A DNA stretch of 64,000 bases from Desulfocicer vacuolatum DSM 3385 (GTDB lineage: Bacteria > Desulfobacterota > Desulfobacteria > Desulfobacterales > Desulfobacteraceae): assembly GCF_900176365.1 (NCBI RefSeq), contig NZ_FWXY01000023.1, positions 1-64,000 on the forward strand. The letters run 5' to 3'. Under the pieces are notes generated by a model that saw only the letters and a program-made list of their open reading frames with translations, had not been told where the DNA came from and did not search any database. Positions 1 to 8,946 of the stretch are shown in pieces; the first letter of the stretch is position 1; the number at the start of each line of letters is the position of its first letter. Position numbers and translations under genes: made by a program.

Positions 1-338
1 CAAAGTTCCTCAAAGACATATTGAAGTTGTTCGAGTCCTCGATCATTAATGGCTTCACAAAAACTGCTGAGACTGATACCACCATCAGGCGCTATGTTAT
101 TTTTGGCAAAATCATCTTCTTTCATGCACTGGACAAGATCTCTTGCAGACTCATGCTCTTGAAGGTGATAGAATAATAAAGCATTGAGTTGGTCTTCAAA
201 CGTCATTTTCAATGGCCGATACCCCCTTGAATTAAGCGCAGGGGTAGTGAGCAGAATTTTTTGTAGAGGTAGCAGATATTGTATAAAGGATTCAGCATCA
301 AATTTGATCTTTTGTTTTTTGCATTGGGTTATGGGCAT
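1..338 (-). CDS. IS4-type transposase, N-terminal part (runs off left edge)
   Basis: The reverse strand encodes about 112 residues starting MPITQCKKQKIKFDAESF and staying open to the window edge. The ATG at 338 has an AAGGAG ribosome site 6 bases upstream. The opening, a basic start followed by a helix and the segment MTFEDQLNALLFYHLQEHES, resembles the N-terminal domain of IS4-family transposases, which precedes the DDE catalytic core. That core would lie outside the window, so catalytic residues and integrity cannot be judged. No terminal inverted repeat could be fixed upstream of the start. The assignment is by resemblance only. It is the only transposase visible and could be a source of mobility for the small elements listed below, but nothing shown links them. 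Confidence 0.7.
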   Translation of the reverse strand, partial: MPITQCKKQKIKFDAESFIQYLLPLQKILLTTPALNSRGYRPLKMTFEDQLNALLFYHLQEHESARDLVQCMKEDDFAKNNIAPDGGISLSSFCEAINDRGLEQLQYVFEEL

Positions 339-464
339 TAACTTCTCCTTGTTATAGAATCAATTACAACAAGACAAAAGCAATGCTTAGGTAGCTCTTA
401 TTTTTTAATAAATCAAGTGTTTTATATTCTTTTTTAAGCATGCAAAAACCTAACCGGACATCAC

Positions 465-519
465 TGGCCATGGGCAGATCATATTGGGATTTTACCTGCC
501 CACAACGAAATTTGAAACT
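465..519 (+). repeat. R1 palindromic repeat, hairpin A only
   Basis: Contains GGGCAG...CTGCCC followed by CACAACGAAA, the hallmark of hairpin A of the R1 family. Hairpin B is missing. Confidence 0.6.
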
Positions 520-555
520 CTAATCATTGCAAGGCTTTGGGTGGAATTTTATATA

Positions 556-590
556 AAACGGTCATGTCCTGTCGGACACAACAAATGGGG
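556..590 (+). repeat. R3 motif (GTCCTGTCGGAC...ACAACAAAT)
   Basis: A short motif, CGGTCATGTCCTGTCGGAC followed by ACAACAAAT. It recurs in diverged form near 13440 and 49590. There it is followed by an ATGGCA...CCGCC segment that resembles part of R2. Confidence 0.5.
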
Positions 591-719
591 TTGATCATAA
601 CGTGGCCCATCTTGTGATAAAGTTCTATCTGCAAAAGTTAACATCTATAATTACAGTGCTTTGCGGATAATAAAATTTTATTTCACCTATAGTGGCCCAG
701 CTTATGACCAAGCCCAAAC

Positions 720-848
720 AAATATAGGGTCGTAGACGCGGAGCCAAATGGTATTATGCCGCCGCCCCCCGACGGGCAATGGGCCCGGACCGGAACTGTA
801 GACAGCTCAATTGTCCGGTTCCTATTGCCCGTCGGGGGGCGGCTCTGC
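720..848. repeat. R2 GC-rich hairpin element, copy 1
   Basis: 129 bp, differing at only two positions from the copy at 54891-55019. The arms at 761-780 and 824-843 are perfect 20-bp complements (GCCGCCCCCCGACGGGCAAT). Inside them CCGGAC (785-790) pairs with GTCCGG (813-818), and the loop contains a small CTGT-AG-ACAG palindrome. A shared 5' leader, AAATATAGGGTCGTAGACG, lies outside the stem. No open reading frame is evident. It could be a mobile palindromic element or a structured RNA gene. Confidence 0.75.
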
Positions 849-882
849 TGAGGTTGCCCGGAAGTTTATTTTCTAATAAAAA

Positions 883-918
883 AAACACCGCCATGCATCA
901 AGCTGCATGGCGGTGTTT
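883..918 (-). terminator. Rho-independent terminator of the qrc operon
   Basis: Perfect 15-bp stem (883-897 with 904-918, AAACACCGCCATGCA) around a 6-base loop. On the minus strand it is followed by TTTTTTATTAGAA. It sits 7 bases past the stop codon of the last small gene of the qrc operon. Confidence 0.9.
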
Positions 919-924
919 TATTTT

Positions 925-1083
925 TTAATGGTGATCCCCGCCCTTTCCGGACACGGTGTCCATAATGGTTTTAAAAATGCACCAGGTCATTCCAAGACTC
1001 AAAATAATAATGGTGTACCACATTCCTCCGAAAAAGAGGAAGTGCCCGGCATCCCAGGCCCATTCAAAGCAATTTGGCAACAT
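925..1083 (-). CDS. Small single-helix membrane protein downstream of qrcD
   Basis: A 52-residue gene starting MLPNCFEWAWDAGHFLFFGG and ending SGKGGDHH. ATG at 1083 is 12 bases after the qrcD stop, and AAGGAAAT is correctly placed before it. The operon terminator follows immediately. One hydrophobic segment (about residues 14-38, containing MWYTIIILSLGMTWCIF) predicts a membrane helix, with a short polar, His-ended tail. By position it is the fifth cistron of the qrc operon and may be a small accessory subunit of the Qrc complex, as small helices are in many respiratory complexes. I do not recognise the family. The described Qrc complex has four subunits, QrcABCD. The ribosome site, spacing and terminator make it a gene; its function is inference. 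Confidence 0.72.
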   Translation of the reverse strand: MLPNCFEWAWDAGHFLFFGGMWYTIIILSLGMTWCIFKTIMDTVSGKGGDHH

Positions 1084-1095
1084 ATCAATATTTCC

Positions 1096-2334
1096 TTATT
1101 TTTCAGTGGACAGTTCTTTCTCCTGGGGAAACATGGGCAGATAACGATAGGCCAGGGCCAGAAGAATAATACCATAGGCAACAGGCAGAATGGTGGTGGC
1201 CACTTCCTGCCAGCTGGGAATATAAAGGGCCCAGGTATCAAAACTCATCACCGGAACCGCCATCACCTGGAGTACCATGACCCAACGATTCAGGCAAACA
1301 CCCAGAACACCCAGAATAATTGCCAGAAGCAGCATTTTTGAATTTTCGCGGTATTTCTTAGTGATGAGAATCACCGCAGGTACAATGCCCCCCAGAACGA
1401 TTTCCGCAAAAAGAATCCAGATGCCGTAAAAGGCGTTGTCGGTGTAAAAATCCATGACGGAAAAACCCAGTGAGGGGGCCGTCACCGCAATCCAGTAAAT
1501 GGTATCAATGATCTTGGCCACAATATAAGTGGTGATCATCCATCCGGAAATTTTGGCCAGAAGATGAATCACATTGTCCTTGATCAGTTTTTTACGGGTG
1601 ATGCCCTCCACCATTTTTGCAACAAGCAAGGTGAAACAGGGCCCATAGGCAGCCGCAGACCAGGTAAACAGAAAAAAAGTCCAGGGCCAGATGAGAAGGC
1701 CTTCCCGGAAAGCAAAGGGTCTTCCGTAAAGGACACCTGCAACCCCGCCAAGGGATCCTTGGTGGAAGCAGGAAAGAAAAGCACCGGTGGCGGCAAAAAC
1801 AGCCATGGCAGTGTGCATGTTATGGCTCAGATTATGAAAAAAAGGAACCTTGTCCACCTGACGGTTTTCAAGAATCAGGGGGATAAATTCAATGGTCAGC
1901 ACACTGAAATAAAGAGAAAGGCAAAAGGCCACCTCGGTGAGCATGGAATGGACATTGGCATGCCAAAAAATAAACCAGCCCCTCAGGGGTTGTCCAATGT
2001 CAATGGCCAGAATGAGAAGGGCGGAACTATAACAGATAAACCCTATCACCACAGCCAGGTTAATAATATTTTTTAATTCATCTATGCCAAGGACATATTT
2101 CAAAAGGCCGGTGAAAAAGGCACCGCCACCAATGGCAATGACTGCAAGATCCGCCCAGATCCACAGGGCAAACCCATAATAATCATTCATATTTGTCTGG
2201 TTCAAGCCTTTAATCCAGCACAGCCCCATGGCATAAACGCCCCACAGCAGCACCACACCAACCACCGCGATCCCGGTGGCAAACACAGGGAACGGACAGC
2301 GGTTTGCGCCCTTAGGTATTAATGCAGAATCCAT
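1096..2334 (-). CDS. qrcD: QrcD-like NrfD/PsrC-family membrane quinone-reductase subunit
   Basis: 412 residues with about ten hydrophobic helices and the NrfD/PsrC pattern (for example FALWIWADLAVIAIGGGAFF, ILAIDIGQPLRGWFIFWHAN). This family forms the quinone-binding membrane anchor that takes electrons from FeS and cytochrome partners. It follows genes for an FeS protein, a molybdopterin-oxidoreductase-like protein and a multihaem cytochrome, which is the order of qrcABCD in sulfate reducers. There Qrc passes electrons from periplasmic hydrogenases and formate dehydrogenases, via type I cytochrome c3, to menaquinone. AGGAGT precedes the ATG. The gap to qrcC is 28 bases and the downstream small gene follows after 12 bases. 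Family certain; the Qrc role rests on synteny. Confidence 0.92.
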   Translation of the reverse strand: MDSALIPKGANRCPFPVFATGIAVVGVVLLWGVYAMGLCWIKGLNQTNMNDYYGFALWIWADLAVIAIGGGAFFTGLLKYVLGIDELKNIINLAVVIGFICYSSALLILAIDIGQPLRGWFIFWHANVHSMLTEVAFCLSLYFSVLTIEFIPLILENRQVDKVPFFHNLSHNMHTAMAVFAATGAFLSCFHQGSLGGVAGVLYGRPFAFREGLLIWPWTFFLFTWSAAAYGPCFTLLVAKMVEGITRKKLIKDNVIHLLAKISGWMITTYIVAKIIDTIYWIAVTAPSLGFSVMDFYTDNAFYGIWILFAEIVLGGIVPAVILITKKYRENSKMLLLAIILGVLGVCLNRWVMVLQVMAVPVMSFDTWALYIPSWQEVATTILPVAYGIILLALAYRYLPMFPQEKELSTEK

Positions 2335-2362
2335 ATCTATTTACTCCTAAGCTAATGGTTGG

Positions 2363-3202
2363 TTATTCATGACCTTTGGTTTTTTTCATTTTTGCCTTTT
2401 CCCATTCACCGTCCAGATAATTATCTCCGGCTTTGCGTACCCACTCCCGCTCGGAAATATAATATACCTTGGGATTGGTCTCAAGCCGTTCCAGAAGACG
2501 GAACGCCTTGGGGTTTCTGGGACGTCCGCAATGGTGGGGATCAGGGTTTACCAGCTGATGAACCGCATGATCCGGATTGTTCAAATCCCCAAAGGTAATG
2601 GCACCGGAGGGACAGGCCTGGGTGCACGCTGTCTGATACTCTTCTTCGGCAACGGTGTCACGTTCTTCCAGATAAGCCTTGTCTTTGGCGGCCTGGTAAC
2701 GATGGAAACAAAAGCTGCACTTTTCAACCACCCCCCTCATCCGGGGAGAAACATCGGGGCTGAGATACTCTTCCATACCTTCCGGCCATTTGGGATCCCA
2801 CCAGTTAAAAAAACGGGCATGGTAGGGACAGGCTCCCATGCAGTATCGACATCCAAAGCAACGGGTGTAAATCTGGCTGACAATACCTGTGCCGTAATCA
2901 TAATCAGTGGCCGTGGCAGGACACACAGACACACAGGGAGAATGACCGTGGTCTCCTTTTCCGCCGCAATGCATGCAGGGTCTTGGCAGATAACAGACAT
3001 CTGTGTCGGGAAAGGATTTCCCATTGGTCAGCTTATAGACCCGCATCCAGGTGATGCTGTCTTTTTTATTGGATTCATCTTCTTTAAATGGAACGTTATT
3101 TTCAGACATGCACGCAACCATGCAGGACCCGCAACCGGTGCACTTGTCCAGGTCAATCACCATTCCAAATTTATGCGCATTTCCGTGATTTTGTTGTGTC
3201 AT
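2363..3202 (-). CDS. qrcC: QrcC-like periplasmic ferredoxin-type FeS subunit
   Basis: 279 residues with four cysteine clusters typical of the DmsB/PsrB/NrfC group: CTGCGSCMVAC at residues 21-31, CMHCGG...PCVSVCP, CFGCRYCMGACPYHA, and CSFCF...CTQACP. This predicts up to four cubane clusters. There is no signal peptide, so it may be exported with the Tat-dependent QrcB partner or attached to QrcD. It would carry electrons between QrcA/QrcB and the membrane anchor QrcD. GAGAGG precedes the ATG. It lies 114 bases downstream of qrcB and 28 upstream of qrcD in one minus-strand operon. Confidence 0.92.
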   Translation of the reverse strand: MTQQNHGNAHKFGMVIDLDKCTGCGSCMVACMSENNVPFKEDESNKKDSITWMRVYKLTNGKSFPDTDVCYLPRPCMHCGGKGDHGHSPCVSVCPATATDYDYGTGIVSQIYTRCFGCRYCMGACPYHARFFNWWDPKWPEGMEEYLSPDVSPRMRGVVEKCSFCFHRYQAAKDKAYLEERDTVAEEEYQTACTQACPSGAITFGDLNNPDHAVHQLVNPDPHHCGRPRNPKAFRLLERLETNPKVYYISEREWVRKAGDNYLDGEWEKAKMKKTKGHE

Positions 3203-3316
3203 CAGAACCTCTCTAACAATTTATCCACATCTTTCCCCGGCCTTAATTCAAGGCAAAGGGTTTCATGGCTTTACTCCAGGAAAATCTCCCGGAAAACGTC
3301 TGCTTCAGAACCGCCA

Positions 3317-5470
3317 TCAGACCCTGGAGATTTTCGCCCGGATTCCCCAGGCGGCATCCAGTCCGGAAATGGCATCCATGACAGGCCCCACAAGTGCATT
3401 CACATTAACGCCCTTGCCGCCCACATAGGGGTTCTCAGCCATGGTATGTCCCAGTCCGTGGGCCATGGCCAGCACACCGGGCATGATACCGTCAAAAAGG
3501 TTCACCTTAACAATGGCACTGCCCACGGGTGTGGTGAGGGTCACTTCATCCCCCTGGGACAAACGAAGTTGATCTGCAGTCTCAGGATTAATTTCAATAA
3601 AACTGTCAGTTCCCTTGAGCACCTTGTCAGAAACGGTCTTTACGGCAAAAGGAGAAGCAGCGATTTCGCCTGTCAAGCGAATGTTGTCCACAGGCATCAA
3701 CACCAGAGGATAGGTGGCTTCATCACCTTCAGCGGCAACCACGGCGGTATCATTGAGCAGTAAGGAAAAGTCCATGCGCTCTATTTTTTTAACCAGGCTC
3801 ACCGGCTCTTTCACCACAGATCCCTTTTCAGAAAGGGCCTTCCATACCGGGGCTTTAACAGCTTCAAGGCAGGCATCGTAGCTTTCCCATGGAAAACTTG
3901 CAGCCACAGAGCCTTCCATGGCAGCTGCCAGGGAGAGCACACTGTCCCCTGGATGTCGGGTATCAAAAAGAGGTGAAACCATGGGTCGGGTCAGGGCAGT
4001 GATATCCAACGGCACAGGACCCGTAAGAGACACATCCTCACGTCGCTCAAGAAACATGTGGCTTGGCAGAACAACATCGGCCAACTGAGTGGTTTCATCC
4101 ATGTAAGAAGAAAAACTGATGACAAAGGGGATTTTCTTAACAGCTTCGGTGACTGCCTTGGCATTTTTAAGGGAGTAGCAGGGATTGGCATTATAAACCA
4201 GCAGTGCCTCCACCGGGCTTTTTGCAGATGCTGTCACCTTGGCCATCAAGCTGTCCACGGTGTCTGTTTCCACAAATTTTGCCCGGGCAAATCCCTGTGT
4301 TGCCATGGCATCCATCTCTATGGAAGGCCACACTTCAGCAGGATCTTTATCCATGAGCCAGAAACCGCCCGGGGCATTGATATTACCCGCAAGGCAATTC
4401 AGTGCATATACAGCTGCAAATTCCCTGGTACTTCCGGCACTGTCACCTTTTCCTCTGCCGGCAATGGCAACGGGTTTTTCAGCATCGGCAAAGGCCATGG
4501 CCAGATTCTGGATGGATGCCACATCTATACCGGTGGTGCGTGCTGTTCTGGCCGGGGAATACTTTTCCTGGGCCATTTTTGCAAATGCCTTGAAAGAGGG
4601 GTCATCCGCCTGGATTGCTTTTTTATTGTACAGTCCTTTGGTGATCAATACACCGCAGATGGCAAGGGCAAGATCTGCTTCCGTACCCGGTTTTGCAGGC
4701 ACCCATTTATCGGCTGCGGCAGCTGTATTGGAAAGCCTTGGCTCAACCTGGATCAATTTTATGCCGTGGGTTTTTCTCCGGGCATTTACCTGGAAATTGT
4801 ATACAGGAGCCCCCCAACCTTCAATGAAACCGCTGCCAAAGCTTAAAATCAGATCACTGTTTTTAAGGTCAAATCCCACATGGGCTTTGACACCGTTAAC
4901 AGCATCAATGGTGGTGGCCCAGGCTTTTTCCATGGTATCCATGGTGTAATAATTATTGGACCCGAGAACCGTTGTCAGACGTTTAAAAAGACCGGAGACG
5001 GTACCCTTGTCATTGTCAGTGATGCAGGCGATGGCATTGGCATTGTCGGCCTTTCTGATATTTCCCAAAGCCTCTGCCGCATGGGCCAGGGCCTTTTCCC
5101 AGGAAACTTCTTTCCAGGTATCGTCGGTTTTAATCATGGGGGATTTCACCCGGGAAGGATCATAAAGATACTGTAATGCGGAAATCCCATGGAGGCATAC
5201 CCCCCCGTCATTCACAGGATGTCCCGTTGTCCCTTCTATTTTTACCGGTCTTCCATTTATTTTTCTGACACTGATACCGCAATTACCCGAACACAGAGTG
5301 CAGACGGTGTCTTCAAAGGTTACTTCTCCATCGGGGGGAACAGGGGTCCACGGCCAGTTCTGGGTCCAGATGGATGAATCATCCATCAGTTTCCAGGTTG
5401 CCGGAGTCACGGCCACACCGGCAGCTGCGCCAAGTCCCAGTCCCAAGAAGCTTCTTCTATCTACTTTCAT
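3317..5470 (-). CDS. qrcB: QrcB-like molybdopterin-oxidoreductase-family subunit
   Basis: 717 residues. A twin-arginine signal is plain at the start (DRRSFLGLGLGAAAG), so export in the folded state is expected. A 4Fe-4S motif follows (C57, C60, C64, C92: VCTLCSGNC and GVCLHG), then the molybdopterin oxidoreductase fold and a C-terminal molydopterin-dinucleotide-binding-like domain (GDEVTLTTPVGSA). At about 700 residues it matches QrcB of Desulfovibrio, reported to be a member of this family that does not contain the molybdenum cofactor. Whether this protein binds cofactor cannot be told from sequence. It sits between the cytochrome and the FeS gene, as in qrcABCD. Confidence 0.92.
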   Translation of the reverse strand: MKVDRRSFLGLGLGAAAGVAVTPATWKLMDDSSIWTQNWPWTPVPPDGEVTFEDTVCTLCSGNCGISVRKINGRPVKIEGTTGHPVNDGGVCLHGISALQYLYDPSRVKSPMIKTDDTWKEVSWEKALAHAAEALGNIRKADNANAIACITDNDKGTVSGLFKRLTTVLGSNNYYTMDTMEKAWATTIDAVNGVKAHVGFDLKNSDLILSFGSGFIEGWGAPVYNFQVNARRKTHGIKLIQVEPRLSNTAAAADKWVPAKPGTEADLALAICGVLITKGLYNKKAIQADDPSFKAFAKMAQEKYSPARTARTTGIDVASIQNLAMAFADAEKPVAIAGRGKGDSAGSTREFAAVYALNCLAGNINAPGGFWLMDKDPAEVWPSIEMDAMATQGFARAKFVETDTVDSLMAKVTASAKSPVEALLVYNANPCYSLKNAKAVTEAVKKIPFVISFSSYMDETTQLADVVLPSHMFLERREDVSLTGPVPLDITALTRPMVSPLFDTRHPGDSVLSLAAAMEGSVAASFPWESYDACLEAVKAPVWKALSEKGSVVKEPVSLVKKIERMDFSLLLNDTAVVAAEGDEATYPLVLMPVDNIRLTGEIAASPFAVKTVSDKVLKGTDSFIEINPETADQLRLSQGDEVTLTTPVGSAIVKVNLFDGIMPGVLAMAHGLGHTMAENPYVGGKGVNVNALVGPVMDAISGLDAAWGIRAKISRV

Positions 5471-5522
5471 AGGTTATATACCTCAATAAAGTTTAAAGCG
5501 TTCCAAACGCAAAGGCAATGGT

Positions 5523-6197
5523 CTATTTATGGCACTGAAAACATGCACCCTTGCTTCCTGTTTCTTTTTCATGACATTCTGCACAGTCATCCATTTTCAT
5601 GCGATCCCAAGAATTTTTCTTGAACCCCCAGATATTTTTACCCCAGATGTCCCGGCTGTAACCGGTTATTCTGTTTTCTTCATAGGGTTTCATGGTGGTG
5701 GATTCACCAATGTGTCCATGGCAGGAGACACAATCCATCTGGGCACCCACAACATGGGCAGAATGGGAGAAAAAGACACAGTCCGGCTGTTCAGAATAAA
5801 TCAGCCAGGGAACTTCTTTTTCTTTTTCCACATACTCTGCAACAAAGACAGCTTCATCCTCTGTGTCACCCATGACTTCTGCATGGCAATCCACACACTG
5901 GGCAAGTTTGGGAACACCTGCAAAACTGCCGTCTTCCCGGAAGTAATGACAGGAATCACATCCCCCCATCTCCTCCACGTGCAGGGCATGGTTAAAATTA
6001 AAGGGTTGCTCTTTTTTTGAATAAAGCAGGTTGGGAAACAGCAACCACCCCGATAGAAAGCAGACAGCAAAGGCTGCAATAAAAAAGAGGACGCCCGCGC
6101 CAATGCCGGAATCCCCTTCTGCCTTCTGTTCTTCAGATACACCCATTTCCAGGGAATCTGTAGAACCATTTTCAGTTTTCTCTTCTAATTCGCTCAT
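5523..6197 (-). CDS. qrcA: QrcA-like membrane-anchored multihaem cytochrome c
   Basis: 224 residues from the ATG at 6197. An upstream in-frame start at 6233 exists but adds a non-conserved lead, and GATGGGG lies before 6197. After a polar N-terminus comes one membrane helix (about residues 33-55). Five CxxCH haem sites follow, at about residues 80, 101, 156, 205 and 219. One extra cysteine (C140, CVFFSH) may relate to a non-canonical site; QrcA of Desulfovibrio is reported to have six haems. It is probably the entry point for electrons from periplasmic cytochrome c3. First gene of the qrc operon, with a leader of about 440 bases from the predicted promoter at 6649-6677. Confidence 0.9.
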   Translation of the reverse strand: MSELEEKTENGSTDSLEMGVSEEQKAEGDSGIGAGVLFFIAAFAVCFLSGWLLFPNLLYSKKEQPFNFNHALHVEEMGGCDSCHYFREDGSFAGVPKLAQCVDCHAEVMGDTEDEAVFVAEYVEKEKEVPWLIYSEQPDCVFFSHSAHVVGAQMDCVSCHGHIGESTTMKPYEENRITGYSRDIWGKNIWGFKKNSWDRMKMDDCAECHEKETGSKGACFQCHK

Positions 6198-6320
6198 GAA
6201 AACCCCATCAATTAAATTGTTGATGAAACACAAACACCGACTGCACCGGAATTTATATTAATCCGGCACCATATTTACACTGTGAAAGGTATTTCATACC
6301 CGCGTCACAGCCACTTCCAT

Positions 6321-6412
6321 AAAACCGCCGCAGGCAAACGTCCTTTTGACAGCGGTCCACCCACAACAAAGATAGAAATTCTCTCTGGATCTGAAAAAAA
6401 TTTCACATTTAA
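6321..6412 (+). repeat. Degenerate R1 palindromic repeat
   Basis: Begins AAAACCGCCG and keeps the CCCACAACAAAGATAGAAAT core, but both hairpins have decayed. Confidence 0.45.
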
Positions 6413-6648
6413 ACAGTTCCGAATCAGATGGTATCATGGGTCACCGAAATAAAGTCAAGTGTAAGCTGCTGCCGCATCTTAAAGGGGGTATACAATAAAA
6501 ATCCTTTTAAAATCATGGCGCATCTCGTTATACAACACCTGAAAAACCAAACAACACCATCCACCCGATTCCCCGGTGAAAATTGTGAATCCGGGCGGCA
6601 GAGCTTGGAATGAAGCCCATGGATTTCCACCCGGTTAAACAACGTCAA

Positions 6649-6677
6649 TCTATATTAAGAACTCTATTCCTTGTCAA
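6649..6677 (-). promoter_or_regulatory. Sigma-70-type promoter for qrcABCD
   Basis: On the minus strand TTGACA (6677-6672) is followed after 17 bases by TATAGA (6654-6649). Transcription would start near 6642 and run into qrcA. The site lies just past the stop of ccsA, so qrc can be transcribed separately from the maturation genes. Confidence 0.6.
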
Positions 6678-6686
6678 GATAAAATA

Positions 6687-7517
6687 CTAAGCATAACTGT
6701 GAAGACCGGGCAGCAGGTTAACTCCGAAATAGGTGAACAAAACCGCCATAAATCCCACAATGGAGACCCAGGCAATCTGTTTTCCGTCCCAACCCCGCAT
6801 CATCCGAAGATGCAGCAGTGTGGCATAAATAAGCCACGTGATCAAAGACCATGTTTCCTTGGGGTCCCAGGACCAGTAGGTACCCCAGGCAGAATTGGCC
6901 CACACCGCCCCTGTGATAATACCGATGGAAAGAAACAAAAAGCCGAACATGACCATCTGATGGGTCAACTCATCAATCAAAGCAAGGGAGGGCAATCTGG
7001 CCGTTAAACCGCCATTTTTGTGATCTGTCGGTTTTATAAGATACATGATGCTGAAGCCAAAGGCCACTGCAAACCCTGCGTAACCCAGAAAGCAGGTAAT
7101 AACATGGGCAATGAGCCAATTACTTTTCAGGGCCGGAATCAGAGGGGTTATGCGATCTCCAATGGAAGGGGACAAAGAAGCATAGGCAATGGCCAGAAAG
7201 ATCAAGGGTGTGGCAAAAACACCGATGATGCGCTCACGGTACTTGAATTCCACAAATATATAAAGGGCCGCCACGGTCCAGGAAAAAAACACAAGGGATT
7301 CATACATATTGGAAAACGGCGCATGGCCATACCCCATCTGATAGGATTCAATCCACCGGAGGATAATGCCAAGTGTATTGCCCACAAAGCCTGCAATGAG
7401 GACATACAGGCCCACCTTGGCCATAATCTCTTTTTTAAAAGTCCACGATCCAATATAAAGCACCGAAACAAAAGCATATACGAAGGTAACAACAGACAAA
7501 AGCATGGAACTGTTCAT
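6687..7517 (-). CDS. ccsA: Cytochrome c maturation protein CcsA (System II, ResC/CcsB type)
   Basis: 276 residues, about eight membrane helices, with the tryptophan-rich haem-handling segment WGTYWSWDPKETWSLITW near residue 218. In System II, CcsA with ResB/Ccs1 moves haem across the membrane and ligates it to CxxCH cysteines of apocytochromes. It begins 3 bases after the resB stop, so the two form one operon. The adjacent qrcA product has five CxxCH sites and is an obvious client, though the machinery serves all periplasmic c-type cytochromes. Confidence 0.95.
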   Translation of the reverse strand: MNSSMLLSVVTFVYAFVSVLYIGSWTFKKEIMAKVGLYVLIAGFVGNTLGIILRWIESYQMGYGHAPFSNMYESLVFFSWTVAALYIFVEFKYRERIIGVFATPLIFLAIAYASLSPSIGDRITPLIPALKSNWLIAHVITCFLGYAGFAVAFGFSIMYLIKPTDHKNGGLTARLPSLALIDELTHQMVMFGFLFLSIGIITGAVWANSAWGTYWSWDPKETWSLITWLIYATLLHLRMMRGWDGKQIAWVSIVGFMAVLFTYFGVNLLPGLHSYA

Positions 7518-7520
7518 TAT

Positions 7521-8894
7521 TTAAATATCCTTAATTTTTTCTGCCAGTTTTTCTATTTTAAGTTTCATTCCCTGGGGGTTGCGGTGGGCAAAACCTGACA
7601 CCATGATCCGGCTTTGCCTGCCGTCTCCCCCGGTAATGTAAATGCAGCTGCTCTGGTGGGACATGAAAAAGGTAATCCAGCACCCCGCAATCATGAGAAT
7701 AAATCCAAAATAAACATACCACACCCCGGGATCTTTATTGACCTGGAGCCCAGTGTAATATTTTTTATCAAACCCATCCACTTCAAAGGCAAATTTTCCC
7801 TGGCGCATTTTATCAAATGTGGGAAATCTCACTGAAATAAAAATCTCAGTCTCACTGCCTTTTTCCGGCACAATACGCCCCACAAAGCCTTCTCCAAGAT
7901 TGTGTCCCCGGAACTGATACCCATTGGCAAAACGATCCAGGATCAGCGTTCCCCCGGATTCGGGCAGGATAAGAGGTTCCTTAAATGAGAGGGTTTTCTC
8001 ATACACCATACCGCTGTCTTTGCTGGTATATTTTAAACGGACATTCTTTGCTGACGCCGTGCCGTAACTGGACTGATAAAAGCTGATTCCCCGATACCGC
8101 AGGGGATCATTAACAACGATATCCCGAGTGAGAACCTCCTTGCCCCCTTCAATGACGGTGAGGCTGGATTTAAACTCTTCGGGTTGACCGGTATCATAAA
8201 AACTGACGGAAAAGTCATTGCATCGCACGGAAAACCCCAATGGAATATGCTTGTGCTCTCCCTTTCTGGCTTCAATGAAATCTGTAGTCTCACCTTCCGT
8301 GATATTGACAAACCCCTTAAAGCCCAGCATGGAACCGATCACGGCCCCTGCAAGCATGAAAAGAATGCTCAAATGCACCACATACACCCCCAGCCGGGTC
8401 CAGCGTCTCTGTTCTGCAAAAAGGGCTGTCCCCCCATCATTTTTTTTAACGGACACCGGCCCCACAGAGGTTTCCAGGAGTTTATGACAGGCTTTTTCCA
8501 GAACATCTGCCTCTTTTTCACAATCAAACCGCAGGGCTGCGGGCATGCGATTGAATCTTTCCAGGTTAAAAGACACCTTGTCAGGGAAAATAATTTTCCA
8601 GGTGGTCTGGAGCCTGTCAATGGAGCATACAATAATATTGACAGCCAAAAGCCCCAGGAGCGTGAGAAACCACCAGGAGTGGTACATGTCAATGATGTTA
8701 AGCCCCTTAAAAAGAGAAAAAAACACTTCACCGTATTTTTGAAGATAAAAACCTTGTGAAGCATTTTGCGGAATCAAGGTTCCAATGATGGAGGTTGCAG
8801 CAAGAATCAGCAACACAAACACGGTTAATTTCACCGATGTAAAAAACTTCCAGACTCCATTGTTGGAGCCAAATTTCTTTTTTCTACTGGTCAT
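7521..8894 (-). CDS. resB: Cytochrome c maturation protein ResB/Ccs1 (System II)
   Basis: 457 residues from the ATG at 8894, preceded by AAGGG. The frame stays open 47 codons further upstream, but that stretch is an R1 repeat copy and should not be counted as protein. Helices near the N-terminus (FFTSVKLTVFVLLILAATS, WWFLTLLGLLAVNIIVC), another near the middle and one near the C-terminus enclose a large periplasmic part, the usual ResB plan. ResB partners CcsA in haem delivery and keeps apocytochrome thiols accessible. The C-terminal basic tail (LKIEKLAEKIKDI) is on the cytoplasmic side if the plan holds. Confidence 0.93.
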   Translation of the reverse strand: MTSRKKKFGSNNGVWKFFTSVKLTVFVLLILAATSIIGTLIPQNASQGFYLQKYGEVFFSLFKGLNIIDMYHSWWFLTLLGLLAVNIIVCSIDRLQTTWKIIFPDKVSFNLERFNRMPAALRFDCEKEADVLEKACHKLLETSVGPVSVKKNDGGTALFAEQRRWTRLGVYVVHLSILFMLAGAVIGSMLGFKGFVNITEGETTDFIEARKGEHKHIPLGFSVRCNDFSVSFYDTGQPEEFKSSLTVIEGGKEVLTRDIVVNDPLRYRGISFYQSSYGTASAKNVRLKYTSKDSGMVYEKTLSFKEPLILPESGGTLILDRFANGYQFRGHNLGEGFVGRIVPEKGSETEIFISVRFPTFDKMRQGKFAFEVDGFDKKYYTGLQVNKDPGVWYVYFGFILMIAGCWITFFMSHQSSCIYITGGDGRQSRIMVSGFAHRNPQGMKLKIEKLAEKIKDI

Positions 8895-8946
8895 ACCTGA
8901 TTTTCCCTTAAATCCGACGAGGATTCTTAAATATCCATGTTTTTTT

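Larger units (their letters stand above)
339..924. other. Intergenic stretch rich in repeats
   Basis: No convincing gene. It holds a half copy of the R1 palindromic repeat (465-519), a copy of the R3 motif (556-590), an imperfect direct repeat of about 21 bp beginning GTGGCCCA at 602 and 692, the 129-bp R2 hairpin element (720-848), and the terminator of the qrc operon (883-918). Confidence 0.6.
6198..6686. other. Long leader of the qrc operon
   Basis: About 490 bases with no convincing gene. It holds a degenerate R1 remnant (6321-6412) and, at the ccsA end, the probable qrc promoter. A short reading frame on the minus strand (6424-6648) has no ribosome site and no recognisable sequence. Confidence 0.5.

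Noticed and set aside
6424-6648. Possible small gene in the qrc leader
   Set aside because: Starts with TTG, has no ribosome site, and its sequence resembles no protein; chance frame in a leader.
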